This document shows, in pieces, positions 23,801-35,300 of a stretch of DNA of 64,000 nucleotides. The notes under the pieces are model-generated. The model made no database searches. It was not told where the DNA came from and saw only the letters and a list, made by a program, of their open reading frames with translations. The translations under genes were made by a program, and so were the position numbers. Source of the stretch: Camillea tinctor (Eukaryota > Ascomycota > Sordariomycetes > Xylariales > Xylariaceae). How positions within the stretch are numbered: position 1 is the stretch's first letter; every line of letters begins with the position of its first letter. The stretch is from the NCBI GenBank assembly GCA_022578605.1, contig MU394105.1, forward strand, positions 124,001 through 188,000. The letters run 5' to 3'.

Positions 23801-24123
23801 CCTATTTCCTTACCCCATTCTGTCATTCTACCGTATTCCATTTGGTGCTTTTGTCTACGGTGCCTAAGTAGCCCCTCATCCAGTGATCTTTGCAGGTGGG
23901 GGGCATTTTGCCGTCATGGTTTTTTTTATGATAGATACATACAACCAGCCAACCAACATACCCACTATCAACCATAACTTCCTGACGACGACACCTGAGG
24001 CTAACTATTTCTTCTTCTGTCCCTTCTTCTCTCATCGAGTAGATTGACTGCATTTATCTAGCACGCTGCCTAGAAAGGAAAAAAAACAACATTCAAACGC
24101 AGGATTTCCGGAATATTGCCAAG
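20837..24123. other. Intergenic region (3.3 kb), no recognised gene
   Basis: It contains the 3' end of the Zn2Cys6 gene, a generally AT-rich middle (21.4-23.1 kb), an inverted TACATAGG-type cluster at about 23425-23515, and the pyrimidine-rich RanBP1 promoter/leader (23.6-24.1 kb). No ORF above 80 codons resembles a protein. Confidence 0.5.
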
Positions 24124-25058
24124 ATGAGCGCTACCGAGAACACTGAGCCCAAGGTCGAGGAGACCAAGGCCCTCGAGATGACCGAGACTAAACCCCTCGC
24201 CTCTTCCTCCGTTTTCTCCATGTTCGGTGGTGGCGCAAAGAAGGAGAAGAAGGATGAGGATGAAGACCGTGGCGACAACTCGGGTAGCGCTAAGGCTCAG
24301 CGTGAGGCTGCTGCTGCTGCTAAGGGCGAGGACGAAGTGAGCATTCCAACACCTCTTCTTACTATGTTCTAGTTGTCTAATCACATTGCTGTACAGGATG
24401 CGCCCGAATCCGAGGATGTCCACTTCGAGCCAGTTCATCGGCTCACTGAGCAGGTCGAGACCGTGACGCATGAGGAGTCGGAGGAGCAGATCTTCAACAT
24501 GCGATGCAAGATGTTCAAGTTTATCCCCGACACCCGTGAGTGGAAGGAGCGTGGTACTGGCCCCCTCCGCCTCCTCAAGCACAAGGAGAACGGCAAGGTT
24601 CGCCTGGTCATGCGACGGGACAAGACCCTCAAGGTCTGCGCCAACCACTACAGTATGACTTACCCAACCTCTCGTATTATAGACGTCTACTAAGCAAACT
24701 CTTTCTTAGTCACCCCTGATATGACCATCGCCCCCATGTCCACTAGCGACCGCGCTTGGCTCTGGAATGTGGCTGCCGACGTCAGTGAGGGTGAGCCCGA
24801 GGCTATCACCGTTTCTGTCCGTCTAGCCAACGCCGAGAGTATGTAATTCTATATTTGAGAGCTAGTTTTTCATTATTGCTAAGCTAACGTACTTGTGTAG
24901 ATGCCACCCTGTTCAAAGAGGCTTGGCTCAAGGCACAGAAGGACAACGAGGTATTGTTCAACAGCGAGGCCCAGGAGGAAGAGTCTAAGGCCGAGGAGTC
25001 CAAGGCTGAGGAGACCAAGGCCGAGGAGAAGAAGGAGGAAGCTGCACCGGCTTCGTAA
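24124..25058 (+). CDS. yrb1: Ran-binding protein 1 (Yrb1/RanBP1)
   Basis: Four exons (24124-24336, 24397-24652, 24710-24838, 24901-25058) give 251 aa. A charged N-terminal region ([19 protein letters not shown]) precedes a Ran-binding domain at ~75-205: [67 protein letters not shown] and the W-rich WLWNVAADV. The C-terminus is a repetitive Glu/Lys tail ([17 protein letters not shown]). RanBP1 is the cytosolic co-activator of RanGAP that helps release RanGTP from export complexes. Length and domain order match other fungal homologues. Donors are GTGAGC, GTATGA and GTATGT. The next gene, DUF4211, lies 1.26 kb downstream on the same strand with no sign of linkage. Confidence 0.95.
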
Positions 25059-26315
25059 AGACGTGAATATCATTTGTGTATTCAGTGATTGACCCCCCAA
25101 CCCTATCATACCACAGCTCCCCCAGTTTCCCATCTATTTCCCCCGTTTCATGCACAGAACCCAGTACTCTCTGCCTAGTTACAGAGTGTTTGGTGGTGTA
25201 GGAGGTTGGAAATGCGCGGCGGAGGAGTCGCATCGTTTGACAGATGATGGTAATAATGAGGAAAGATGCACTAGATAGTCATCGATGGATTTGAGAGATA
25301 TCCCCAGAAATCGCGGCATTACTTAATGTCTTCCCCTTCCTACCCCCCCTAGAAACACTCACCCACACACATTTATGATCAATACACCTCAATCCTCCTT
25401 CTATTCCACAGTCATGACACCAATAGACTAGTATAAGAGCTACAGCGTGGCGTGGTTCATCTTGTATCTGCTGCTTTGATTTGGTGCGGTATCCTGACGT
25501 GATGGTTAATGTGTATCATAGGTACCTACTGACCTCTTCTTTGTAGGTGTTTAAACGACGGATGGTCTTGGTGTATCTACTAACTGCCTTCGCAGTATGG
25601 AGCCTTTACGTACCTAGGTACCTATGAAAGTATACGTAGTTCAATTCAGGTATATTCATATATACCTAATTCAGGTCCTTAAGTTGAAGTGTTACTTATA
25701 ACCTTAAAAAAATCACATTTTTTTCAAATTCTTTTCCCTTTAACCCCCTTTCCCTTTCCCCCTTCTCCTCATATCTTTATTTATGACTACCTACCTAGGT
25801 AGGCAGGTATGCAATACATGTCCACTGTTCTTTGCCTCGAGCACCTTATAATAATACAAAACACTACGAATGGGAATTTCCCATTGCCGTCACGTGACTT
25901 CGCGCAAGGTCCTTTGGTAGCATTTTGTGATGGGCGCGTCGCATTCTCGCTGTATCTGGAGAAAAGTTGGCTGATAATTGTGAGAGGCAACTACATTTTT
26001 ACATACGTCAACCAACACACCTACAAACAGCAACCATAGGTACTTTTATCGTTCAGCTATTGGCCCTTACATGTATCGTTCGCCTTATCTCTCCTTGGAC
26101 GTGCACTGTTCCGCCAACAAATAGGTACCTATACACCAAAGTACACAGGCAAAATCATTTTTTATAACTCCTCAGTTTTTGATCCTGTTCCCAAGGAACC
26201 ACCTCGGGTGCATACATACGTAACCCCTCCACCCCTCTACGCCACTTTTGTTTTACTTCCTTCTTTGTTTGCTCTATTCAAAACCCAAACACTAGGTTCC
26301 TATCAACCAACGAAG
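25059..26315. other. Spacer RanBP1 / DUF4211 gene
   Basis: This 1.26-kb spacer holds the RanBP1 3' region, TACCTAGGTA-type palindromic motifs (about 25608-25625 and 25786-25808), and a pair of neighbouring palindromes at 25869-25885 and 25889-25898 upstream of the DUF4211 gene. No convincing ORF is present. Confidence 0.5.
25889..25898. promoter_or_regulatory. Palindromic E-box GTCACGTGAC
   Basis: A perfect 10-bp palindrome with a CACGTG core, the site type bound by bHLH factors such as Cbf1, about 420 bp upstream of the DUF4211 gene ATG. It is preceded by an imperfect-centre palindrome at 25869-25885 (8-bp arms, one central base). Binding is inference from the core only. Confidence 0.4.
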
Positions 26316-28667
26316 ATGCCACCCAAAAACAAAAAGAAGAATCAAACACGTATCACTCTTGAGCCCGTTGATGAACAATCATCGCCAAACACTACCGGAA
26401 CCGGCTCAGCTATGCCTTCTGCAAAAGTGCGATTTTCTGGCGCGGCGACTAGAGGTCCCAACCGCCGGGCACCCTCTGACTCACGGGCTTCGCAGCCATC
26501 GCCGAGGAAGTCGCCGCATCAGAGTCAGATGAGCAACTCTTCGCCTGGTACGTTGATTTTCTTTTTCTCGGTGTCAGATGAAAATGAACGCGCCACTATG
26601 TGGAGATAGTTGCATGTGATGTGTAGCTATTTATTGATTACCTTGTAATTTAAATTCGGGTTCTCCCGTCTTCCCTGTCCCAACCAGACTAGCTTACATG
26701 GATCTTAACAGCATCGCACCCAACAAGCTTTATGCCCCAAATCCACGGGAGCGGAAAGCAGAAGGTTATCTCTGATTCATCAGATGATTCAGCAGCTGAA
26801 GTCAACCGTGTGGGCAGTGACGATGGAGACAGCACCGGTCTCCCTTCTATGCAGGAGATTATCAATCAACCAACATCTGTTCCACGATCGTCTCAATCAG
26901 TTTCTACGATACTTCGGAGGACTGTTCTCGATGATGATGATGACGATGGCGGAGACAGCGATGACGATCTTACGATTGTCCCTAGTTCATCGTTGAAACG
27001 TAGACGCCCTCCTGTCATCGACCTGGAGGATTCAGATGATGACGCCCCTATAGTGGCTTCTAGTTCCTCGAGGCGCCCGCGTCCTAAATTAATTGAGCTT
27101 GACGAGGATTCAGATGAGCAAGATGTGGTGTCGCCCGTCAAGAGAAGGAAGATGTCGCACGCCCCCTCTTCAAGCATCAAATCTCAGGAGAATGATGACC
27201 CCCAGCCTACACCTGGCAGACTTAGAAGAGCAAATCCCACAGCCTCATCTCCTACCAAGAAGAGCCGGCATAAGGGCCATCGCTCCGAGAAGCAAAAGAA
27301 GATGGAGCTCCTTCGACGTCGCCGTGCTGGCGAGAAGATTGACAAACTCACGTCCTCGGAATCGTCTTCTGATGACGGCGGAGAGAAGCGAGGGATGTAC
27401 GACACAGACTCTGGGGACGAATTCGAGGTCCTGAAAGAATTCGATGACGAAGAGGACGAGCCGGAGCCTGAGGAAGCAACGAAGCAGAAATTAAAGGCAA
27501 AGGACAAGGAGCCATCCTCTCGCAAGAAACGCAAAGAAAAGGCAGCAGGCAACGGAGATGGAGAGGACGAGGACGAGGATGAGGATAGCTTAGACGACTT
27601 CCTCGACGACGACGACGCCGAGGACGCCCCCATCGGAGCCCCCGCCCTCGATATCCCGCTCGAGTTCACGGCGCAGGCGCACAAGCCGCTGCGACAACAG
27701 TTCCCGCACGTCGTCGAGTGGCTGGTGCACGACCGGATCGACCCAGCGTTCGAGCGACGCGACCCCGTCTACGCCAACGCGTGGCGCAAGCTCGACGACG
27801 AGGTGCGCGGCCTCGCCACCTCCAAGTTCACGTCGGCGGCGTGGAAGGCCGACTTCTACCGCGCGCTGAAGGCGCGCCCCCACCTCGACGCCTACGAGCT
27901 CCCTGGCCTCGCGGCCTTGGCTGAGACGTGCGAGGCGTGCGGCAGGAGCGGACACCCGGCTACCTGGAAGATTGTGTTTGGTGGCACCCCGTATCATAAG
28001 GATACCCTCGCCGATGTGGAGTCGGATGGGAGTGAGGAGGGGGACGAAGATGAAGAGGAGGAGGAGGAGGATGGGGATACCGCGTCAGTGGATACCCAGG
28101 GGAATTCTCTACCCCCAACTTCGAAGAATTGGCTCGTTGGCGTGGTGTGCTGCAGCAATGCTGAGACGGCGCATAGTCTGAGTAAGTTGAAATCTGACCT
28201 ACCTCCGTACCTCCCTACTTGACCTAAGGCTACCGGATGTGATCAAAGGGGGAGGGGGAGGAGTGAGGAACTTATCATGAGCAATGAATTAACTCTACAT
28301 CTGCTGTAGTTCACTGGAAGCACGCCCTCAAAGAATGGGTTGAGCAGCGCCTCGAGAACGAGGGCTGGCTGACGCCTGACCAGCTGCGCAAGCGCGATAA
28401 GAGTATGTTTTCCTTCTTTCCTTTTGAACGTTTTAACCCCTCCCCCCTTTCTCTCCCTTTGTAACCCATTTCTCTTTATTACCACTAACATATCCCCAAA
28501 ATAAAGTGAAGCCCAAAAAGCGCTCCCGTCTCGCGGACAAAATCGTCGACAACTGGCGCGAGAACGGCACCGTCGACGCCCTGTACGGGGACTTCAAGAA
28601 GAACCTCGAGGAGGCCCGCAACAAGGGGACTACGGGCCGCAGTCTGAGGGGCAAGTATAGTCGGTAG
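26316..28667 (+). CDS. DUF4211 domain nuclear protein
   Basis: Four exons (26316-26547, 26712-28181, 28310-28402, 28507-28667) give 651 aa. Residues 1-~370 are disordered and strongly charged, with repeated acidic clusters (DDDDDDGGDSDDD, DSDDDAP, DEDEDEDSLDDF) and basic runs that look like nuclear localisation signals (KRRRPP, KRRK, RKKRKEK). The folded DUF4211 domain follows at ~375-510 (PLRQQFPHVVEWLVHDRIDP through ETCEACGRSGHPATWKIVFGG, with a CxxC and a His), then an acidic loop, and a C-terminal helix pair with HWKHALKEWVEQRL. The domain is found in fungal and plant chromatin-associated proteins, but its activity is not established to my knowledge. Splice phases join cleanly; the start lies in MPPKNKKKNQ. 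Confidence 0.85.
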
Positions 28668-29262
28668 AGACGGAGCCTTGACTAAGGTATTCGAATCGGG
28701 GGAATGGGTATATATTTTCGTTTCTTCGTTCCCGTCTAGGTAGGAACCGAGACATCCTTAGTACCTACTTCAAAGTGTAGATTATGTTATATATCGTAGA
28801 TCTGCGTCCGTATTCCCTAAGAAAAAAACACCTGGATAGGGATAAGGATGGGATAGGATGAGATAGGGTAGGAAATAAGATGAGATATTGCGTTGTATAT
28901 ATTGTCTTTTTCGTACTTAGATTCTCGTTTTTTATTCTCCACGCCCTGTCCTGGCTATAAGTAGATAAATTCCACGTGCAAGAGATATGGCCACGGGTGA
29001 AAAAAGGCTTCTTACGAGAGAATAACACATTACACGTTTGACAGACCTCTTTTTCATAACTCTTCATATCGCGTAAATTTTAAACGATATCTACTCACAC
29101 GCCTATCCGTTTTTCTCATTTGAATAAATTTGGTCGTCCTTAACTGTAACCCAGTTATCAATACATAACCCTCCTTCCTTTTTTATCCCCCCTTCTTTCC
29201 TTCCCCCATATCCTTTCCCTTCCCTTCCCTTCCCAAAGCCAACCCACTGACTAACAAACCTC
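28668..29262. other. Convergent spacer DUF4211 / trpC
   Basis: This ~600-nt tail-to-tail spacer is AT-rich with a C/T-rich stretch next to the trpC stop codon. It holds only 3' untranslated sequence as far as I can see. Confidence 0.6.
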
Positions 29263-31634
29263 CTATCTAACAGCCTTCGCCGCCCTAACAAACTCGCGTA
29301 TCCGCTCCACACTCTGCGCCCCATCGGGGCCCTCCACCCCACTACTCACATCCACACCAGCAACCCCCTCGCCCGCCGCGCCCACGACCTCCGCCACGTT
29401 ATCCGGGGCGAGGCCCCCCGCGAGCAGGACGCGCAGGTACGGGTCGGCGGCGAGCGCGGCCTTGGTGGCGACCGCGTCGAGCAGCTGGCCGGACCCGCCG
29501 GCGGACCCCGAGTCGAAGAGCGGGAGGGCGTGGTGACCCCGCGCGGCGAGGCCGGGCTCGCCGGGGGAGAAGCGCCGCAGCACAGGCACGGGGATGCTCG
29601 ATGCCCACTCGAGGGGCTCGCGGCCGTGCAACTGCACGATATCGAGGGCGTAGCGCGCGGTTAGGCTGAGGATCTCCGCGAGCGGCTGGTCGAGGAACAC
29701 GCCTACGAGGAGGGGGCGGCGCGAGGAGGCGGCGCGCAGGCGTAGGGTGGACGCGGTGAAGAAGTCGGTGGCGGTGGTGGGGGGGATGATGGGTTCTGAG
29801 GGGGAGGAGGTGGTGGAGGTGCGTGAGAAGTTGTGGATGGCGTCGGATATAGCCTTCGCGGCGGAGTCGCTGACGGTGCGCGTGCGACCTGGTACTAGGA
29901 TGATTCCGATGAAGTCGGCGCCTGCTTCGGCGGCTGCGAGGGCAGCTTGTGGGGTGCGCGTTCCGCAGACCTTGACAAGGAGGGGCTCAGGCTTGGTCTC
30001 CTTGGAGGCGACACTACCTGAACAGAGCTGTTGGATGAATTGTGAGGCATCGGGGGCGCGCATGATGGCCTCGCCCACGAGGATAGCATTAACGCCGTCC
30101 TTATGGTTGGCGACCACGTCGTCGTGAGTATTGATGCCGCTGAGCGCACAGATTATCGTCTCTTTCGGGACTAGACTGCGTAGTCTACTCGTGGTGCTAA
30201 GATCGACTTCGAAGGATTCTAGATTGCGGTTATTGACCCCGATGACCTTAGAGCCCAACTTAACCGCCGTTGCCATCTCCTCTGCGTTCTGTACCTCAAC
30301 AAGAGGCTCCATACCTAGCGATAGGGAGTATTTGTATAGCCTAGTTAGTTGTTCTTCATCTAGCATCTTCACGATGAGGAGTACCGTGTCGGCACCGGCG
30401 AGCCGCGCCTCTAGGATCTGGTACTCTTCAAAAACGAACTCCTTGCGCAGCACTGCTGGCCGGTTTGGCATGGCATTTAGAACTTGTCGCACCGCACGAA
30501 GGTCCTCAATGCTGCCCTTGAACCAGTCTGGCTCAGTAAGCACTGAAATGACGCTAGCCCCTGCCAAGGCGTATTTCTTTGCCTGGGTTGGCGCATCGAT
30601 ATCTAGCGCAAAGATCCCCTTTGAAGGCGAACCCCGTTTAATTTCTGCCATCAAGGAGACATCGAAGGGGCTTTGTCGTAATCGATCAACGAAAGAAATC
30701 TGTGGTGGTGCTGCACCTAGCCTGTAGGCAGCTTCGAGATCCTGGGGCCGCTGCGATGGGATTTTCTTTTGGACAGCAACTGCTTCTTTTCGTCGAGCAT
30801 AGATTTGCTGTAGGATATTATTTTTCTTAGGGGCTGCGGGCGTGGGCTTTTCAAGGCCATTCGCAACGTCATTGGCCGCCGCTAACTTCTGCAAGCGCTC
30901 ATTGTCGACCCAGGTACCTCCTTGAAGGTGAAGGAAGTTTTTAATCATAGTACGGCCATCGGCTGACAGGATACCTTCCGGGTGGAACTGAACACCTTCA
31001 ACTGTGAGCTCCTTGTGCCGCACGCCCATGATGACGCCTTTCGAACCATCGGCCTTCGGTATCCAGGACGTCACCTCAAGACACTTAGGCACGGTGACGT
31101 GAGTTCCCGCTAGTGAATGGTACCGGGTTACGGGAAGGTCCTGGGCCATTCCAGCATAGACGCCCTTAGAGTCGTGTGCCAGTGGCGAGGTCTTCCCGTG
31201 CAGAATCTCTCCGGCCGAGCTTACTTCACCTCCGTAGACATCGAAAATGCATTGTCTAGATCGAGTGTTAGGCGCCCCAGGCTCCCAGCTACGGTGGAGG
31301 TGCAATCGACTCACAAGCCCATGCAAACCCCAAAGACGGGGATCTTGCCAGCAAAATGCCTGATAGCATCACGACTGATGCCAGAATCGGTGACAGGATG
31401 TCCGGGACCGGGGCTTACAACCAATTGAGTGGGGTTCTTGGCAATGAGTTCATCGAGAGTTATTTGGTCATTTCGATATACCGTAACCTTGGCACCTTCG
31501 AGAACGAGATACTGATAGACATTCCAGACGAAAGAGTCATAGTTATCGATCAAAATGAGATTCTGAGCTGTTGGAATTGGAGGCGAAGGGTCTGGATGGT
31601 GGGGCGAATGGTCTATGATATCTGCTGAGGCCAT
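29263..31634 (-). CDS. trpC: Tryptophan biosynthesis trifunctional protein TrpC (GATase-IGPS-PRAI)
   Basis: Two exons (31315-31634 and 29263-31255, GTGAGT donor, 59-nt intron) encode 770 aa. Residues ~25-230 are the glutamine amidotransferase of anthranilate synthase, with SPGPGHP at 74-80, nucleophile C104 in FGVCMG and the H198/E200 pair in VQFHPE. Residues ~252-525 are indole-3-glycerol-phosphate synthase ([48 protein letters not shown]). Residues ~532-770 are phosphoribosylanthranilate isomerase ([10 protein letters not shown] with catalytic C537, [28 protein letters not shown]). The fusion catalyses three steps of the pathway, its first domain working with the separate TrpE subunit. The intron falls inside the GATase active-site loop, right after C104. 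All key residues are present. The PRAI half is visibly GC-richer than the 5' half. Confidence 0.97.
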
Positions 31635-31640
31635 GACTCA
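31634..31640 (-). promoter_or_regulatory. TGAGTCA overlapping the trpC start codon
   Basis: The heptamer TGAGTCA reads into the ATG (TGAGTCATGG), its last A being the A of the start codon. It matches the Gcn4/CPC1 consensus TGASTCA, but its position makes a transcriptional role less likely than for the upstream copy. Confidence 0.35.
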
Positions 31641-32351
31641 GATCAGATGCGAATGCGAAGTTTTGTTTTTTTTCTTAATTTTTGAATATTCTAGAGTTAT
31701 ACCACAAATGTTGATACTTTGGGGGGATGAAAGTGATGTAAAGAATAAAAAAAGAATAAAAAAGGGGGAAGGTGGGAATGTTTGGAGTGTTTTCACCTGA
31801 GTCATATAAGACAAAGTTGAAGATTCCTCGAGAGTCCGCAGACGGCTTAGATCTTGAAGAACACTATTGGAGGTACCTATCTAACCTACCTAGTAAGGGA
31901 GCATCTTCTATCTTGGGAAATCAGAAGAGTATAAGGCTGAGTAAGCGGAGGAGGGATGAGTACCCTTGAATTTCCATTGGTTCTTTGCACTAATAGGTGG
32001 GGACACGCTACTGCAAGGCTGCGATTGGAAGCTCAGGTACAGCCAAATAGCGAATCAGGAACCGGCAACGTAGGACAGGGAACAAGAAAACTTGGAGCTT
32101 GGACCCCCCAACTTGCCCCAACTTTTTTCTTTTCTTTTTCCTAGCAGCTGCTTGAACCAGCGCTGAAGCTGCAACCCGCGATTCTGTAAGTTAAGCACCG
32201 TAACCTTTTTCAGATTCAAAGCGCGTCACACTTCTTTCTCAATAAAATAAAAAAGAGTACGGCTGCACCCATCTACATACATTGTTCACCCACCACCTCG
32301 CATGCATTAGATGTATAACAAAGTGCGCATTGCCTGCTGATAACTCCAGCA
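31635..32351. other. Divergent promoter region trpC / nup192
   Basis: This 717-bp spacer separates two genes transcribed outward. It holds the two TGAGTCA heptamers listed separately, A- and T-rich tracts, and the nup192 leader. No ORF is supported. Confidence 0.6.
31798..31804 (-). promoter_or_regulatory. Gcn4/CPC1-type site TGAGTCA upstream of trpC
   Basis: A perfect TGAGTCA lies about 165 bp upstream of the trpC ATG. Fungal tryptophan genes are classic targets of cross-pathway (general amino acid) control through Gcn4/CPC1/CpcA, which binds this heptamer. The element is also within the shared spacer with nup192, but trpC is the expected target. Confidence 0.65.
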
Positions 32352-35300
32352 ATGGCAGAGCCACTGTCGGACGAGATTTATTTACCTCCATTGGAGCCTT
32401 GTCTAAAGGACGAGATCATCATTCCGTACGTATAATAAATCCACCCTCTTGTTGCCGGAAGGGTAAACCAAATTCTAACTATTCTATCTTTCCTTATGTC
32501 CCTTGCTTTAGATCATGGAGTCTTGTTTCCTCCGCCTTGATGGACCCGACGGGTCACCGTCAAAGCAGCCAGGTCATTGTTGACTTTTTCACCGATCCCC
32601 TCGTCCAGTCCTTCTTCACCAAGCCAGGATCCGCCTTCGAGCCCTCCTTCGACAAGAGTCCACACCACGCGAGCTTTGTTAAGAAAACAGCTGCTATTCA
32701 GGTGACTCCAACGTCGAGCAAGTACGATATCAATGTCATTAAGGAGGATGCGTTGTGGTTGAGTAAGAACGCTCATATCAACGAGGTTGCTGCGCTTCGG
32801 ATCGTTGTCATCGAGTTCCAGTCGCGCCCACGAAATCAGCTTCTTGGTCCTATTTCGAACCAAGATATCGCTAATCTGCGCGAGGCTGCCGGTGCTGCCA
32901 ATGCGCAGACCTCCAACATCCTTCCGGGCCTGAATATATCCGCATCCCAAGATGCTGCCGAGATCCAGGCAGACTTCGAGAACCCCGACAACAGAAAGCG
33001 GCGCATATTCAAGACATACCTGGCCGAGCGACGTTGTTACGCCGCTACCAACGACTACATATTTACTTTGATGTTACAAGAAAGGTTGCCGACGTCACCC
33101 GTCACTGATGCCTCGAGGGAGATCCGGAAATCCTTCCTAGAAGCCTATGGCATGTCCCCGAAGCAAGCGCAGAAGTCCGCGACAGACACCCCGACCAAGA
33201 CATTCCATGCTCTTGTGTCCCAGTTCTTGGCCCTGATACCAGAATGCATCCATCGTTCCCAGACCAACTTCGGGAGTGCTGTGGACGACGTTTCCGTGAT
33301 AACAACGGAAGACGTTGAAGAAGAATGGATACAGACTGCCTTAACCGAAGTATTACATCGGTTAACAGTTGTATTTCAGCTTTTGGACCTGTCAGGGGAT
33401 GTCTTCGTCTCGGAGGATCTTGCCAAGCAATGGTTTTCCCTCGTTGATTCTCTGGGTTTTCTGGACAAGCTTCAAAACGTAAGTTGCTGTAGCGTATTGA
33501 TGCGAAAGGGAGCACACATGTAACTAATATTGTTTTTCTTCTTCTAGTTCACACCACCTATCTCAGACTTGGCCACGCCACTCCAATGTCTTGTCTGTAT
33601 CATATCTTTGCTTGTCATTAACCTTTCCAGAATGATGGCCTTTTTCGAAGGAGAGGTAGACCTCGACACCGACAACGAGTTTCTTGCATCATCAAATATC
33701 CTCGAATATATCCACGATGTTCTCGAGGCTACTGTAACCCAGGGATTCGCGTACATGGCGCCGGTTTTATTTGCCTGGGTTCCGGTCGTGCACGCCATGT
33801 TTTCGTCTTACCAAGAGCGTGCCGAGAAGCGAGATGCTATTCAAAACCAGAAAGCAGTAGAGAACTACGATTCCAACACCCAAATGACCCCAAATGCGGG
33901 TAGGAGAAACTCTGCTGGTAGCATAACCACCATCGATAAACGGAGATATGACGACTTTCTCATTAACAAGAACTTGGACCGCGATTTCCAAAGGGTTCAG
34001 CTTCTGGCAGTGGTAGTAACGGATGAAGCACGGGTTTATGATGTCATTGCAGCAATGTCCACACACCTCGGATTAACGGATCGTGCGATTTTCTCACCTT
34101 CGGTCGGCTCCCGGATGAGGGTAGCGTTGTTAGACCTATTAAATACCACTTTCCCCTTCGTGGGTTATAAGTCGGAACCGATCAGTGCCCTATTATCGGT
34201 TCTTTCTGGCGGCCAAAGCTACTGGGACCTCTCTCCTCCTCGCGATATCCCCCAAAAGCAAGATATCCTTGCCCTGGCTCTTGACGACCCAATTGTACTT
34301 GAGAGCTATTTCCGACAAGCCCTAGACCGCTTCCCATACGAATTCCTTCCATTTATCAGCCTTTGCCGTGCTCTCTGCTGTTCTACCAATGCGCTCGAAA
34401 ATGGCAATCATGAACTTGTCCTTAAGCTCTTGCAGAAAACTCCAACACTTACCTTCACTTTGCCAGACAATTTCAACGACTACACCCTGGCGAACGAGGA
34501 GGAAAATACCAACGGATTCCAATTTGCCGATTACTTCCCCTTAATCTCGCCGGCTCCAGGTCAAAAGAGACTGACGGCAGATGAAGAGTTCTTCGCTATA
34601 CCGGCTGGTACTTACGGTCGGTTTGTTGTCGATGAGGGACGCATTGTACATGTTGAATATGAACACTCGGCTCTGGCTCTGCTAGGTAAACGCTTAGAGA
34701 CAAACCTTTCGTCCAATATGTACCATCTAGAGCTTGGCGTGCTATCCTCAGACGATATTGCAGAGATTATCTCGTTATTGGCAACAGCGATCCGTATAGA
34801 AGTTCTCAGGGCTTCTGGAGCAGATAGCGATGGTGGAGATGCTTCTGAAAACGGGTTGGCCATCCTCGCAGAAACCAGCCGGGCTCTTCCTCGTACCAAG
34901 GATATAATATCAGTGATTTGTGATACACTAGATGTTCTTCTAGACGGAGAGCCGGACAGCTCGGATTTAGCTGCTATGACTTCTTGTCTTCAGTTTCTCC
35001 ATGCAATTTTGCCAATATGCCCCGGCAGGGTTTGGTCATATATGGCGAGGTGTGCAATCCTCGGTAGCCAAGCTCAAGGTGGCCGGCTTGCTCGGTTGGT
35101 AGGGAATCTCGACCTAACCGGCGTTCACTTTGAGCTGCTTACATCTGCTCTGCGTCTCTTCTCTGATCTCATTGACAGTGCTATGAGCAGCTCTGTCCGT
35201 CGGAAGGCTACTATCAAGACCAACCCTCGTCAGCGGTCATCTGAGAATGTTTGGCTGGGGGTTTCAGACAAAATCATTGCTCAGATATCACACTCAATAT

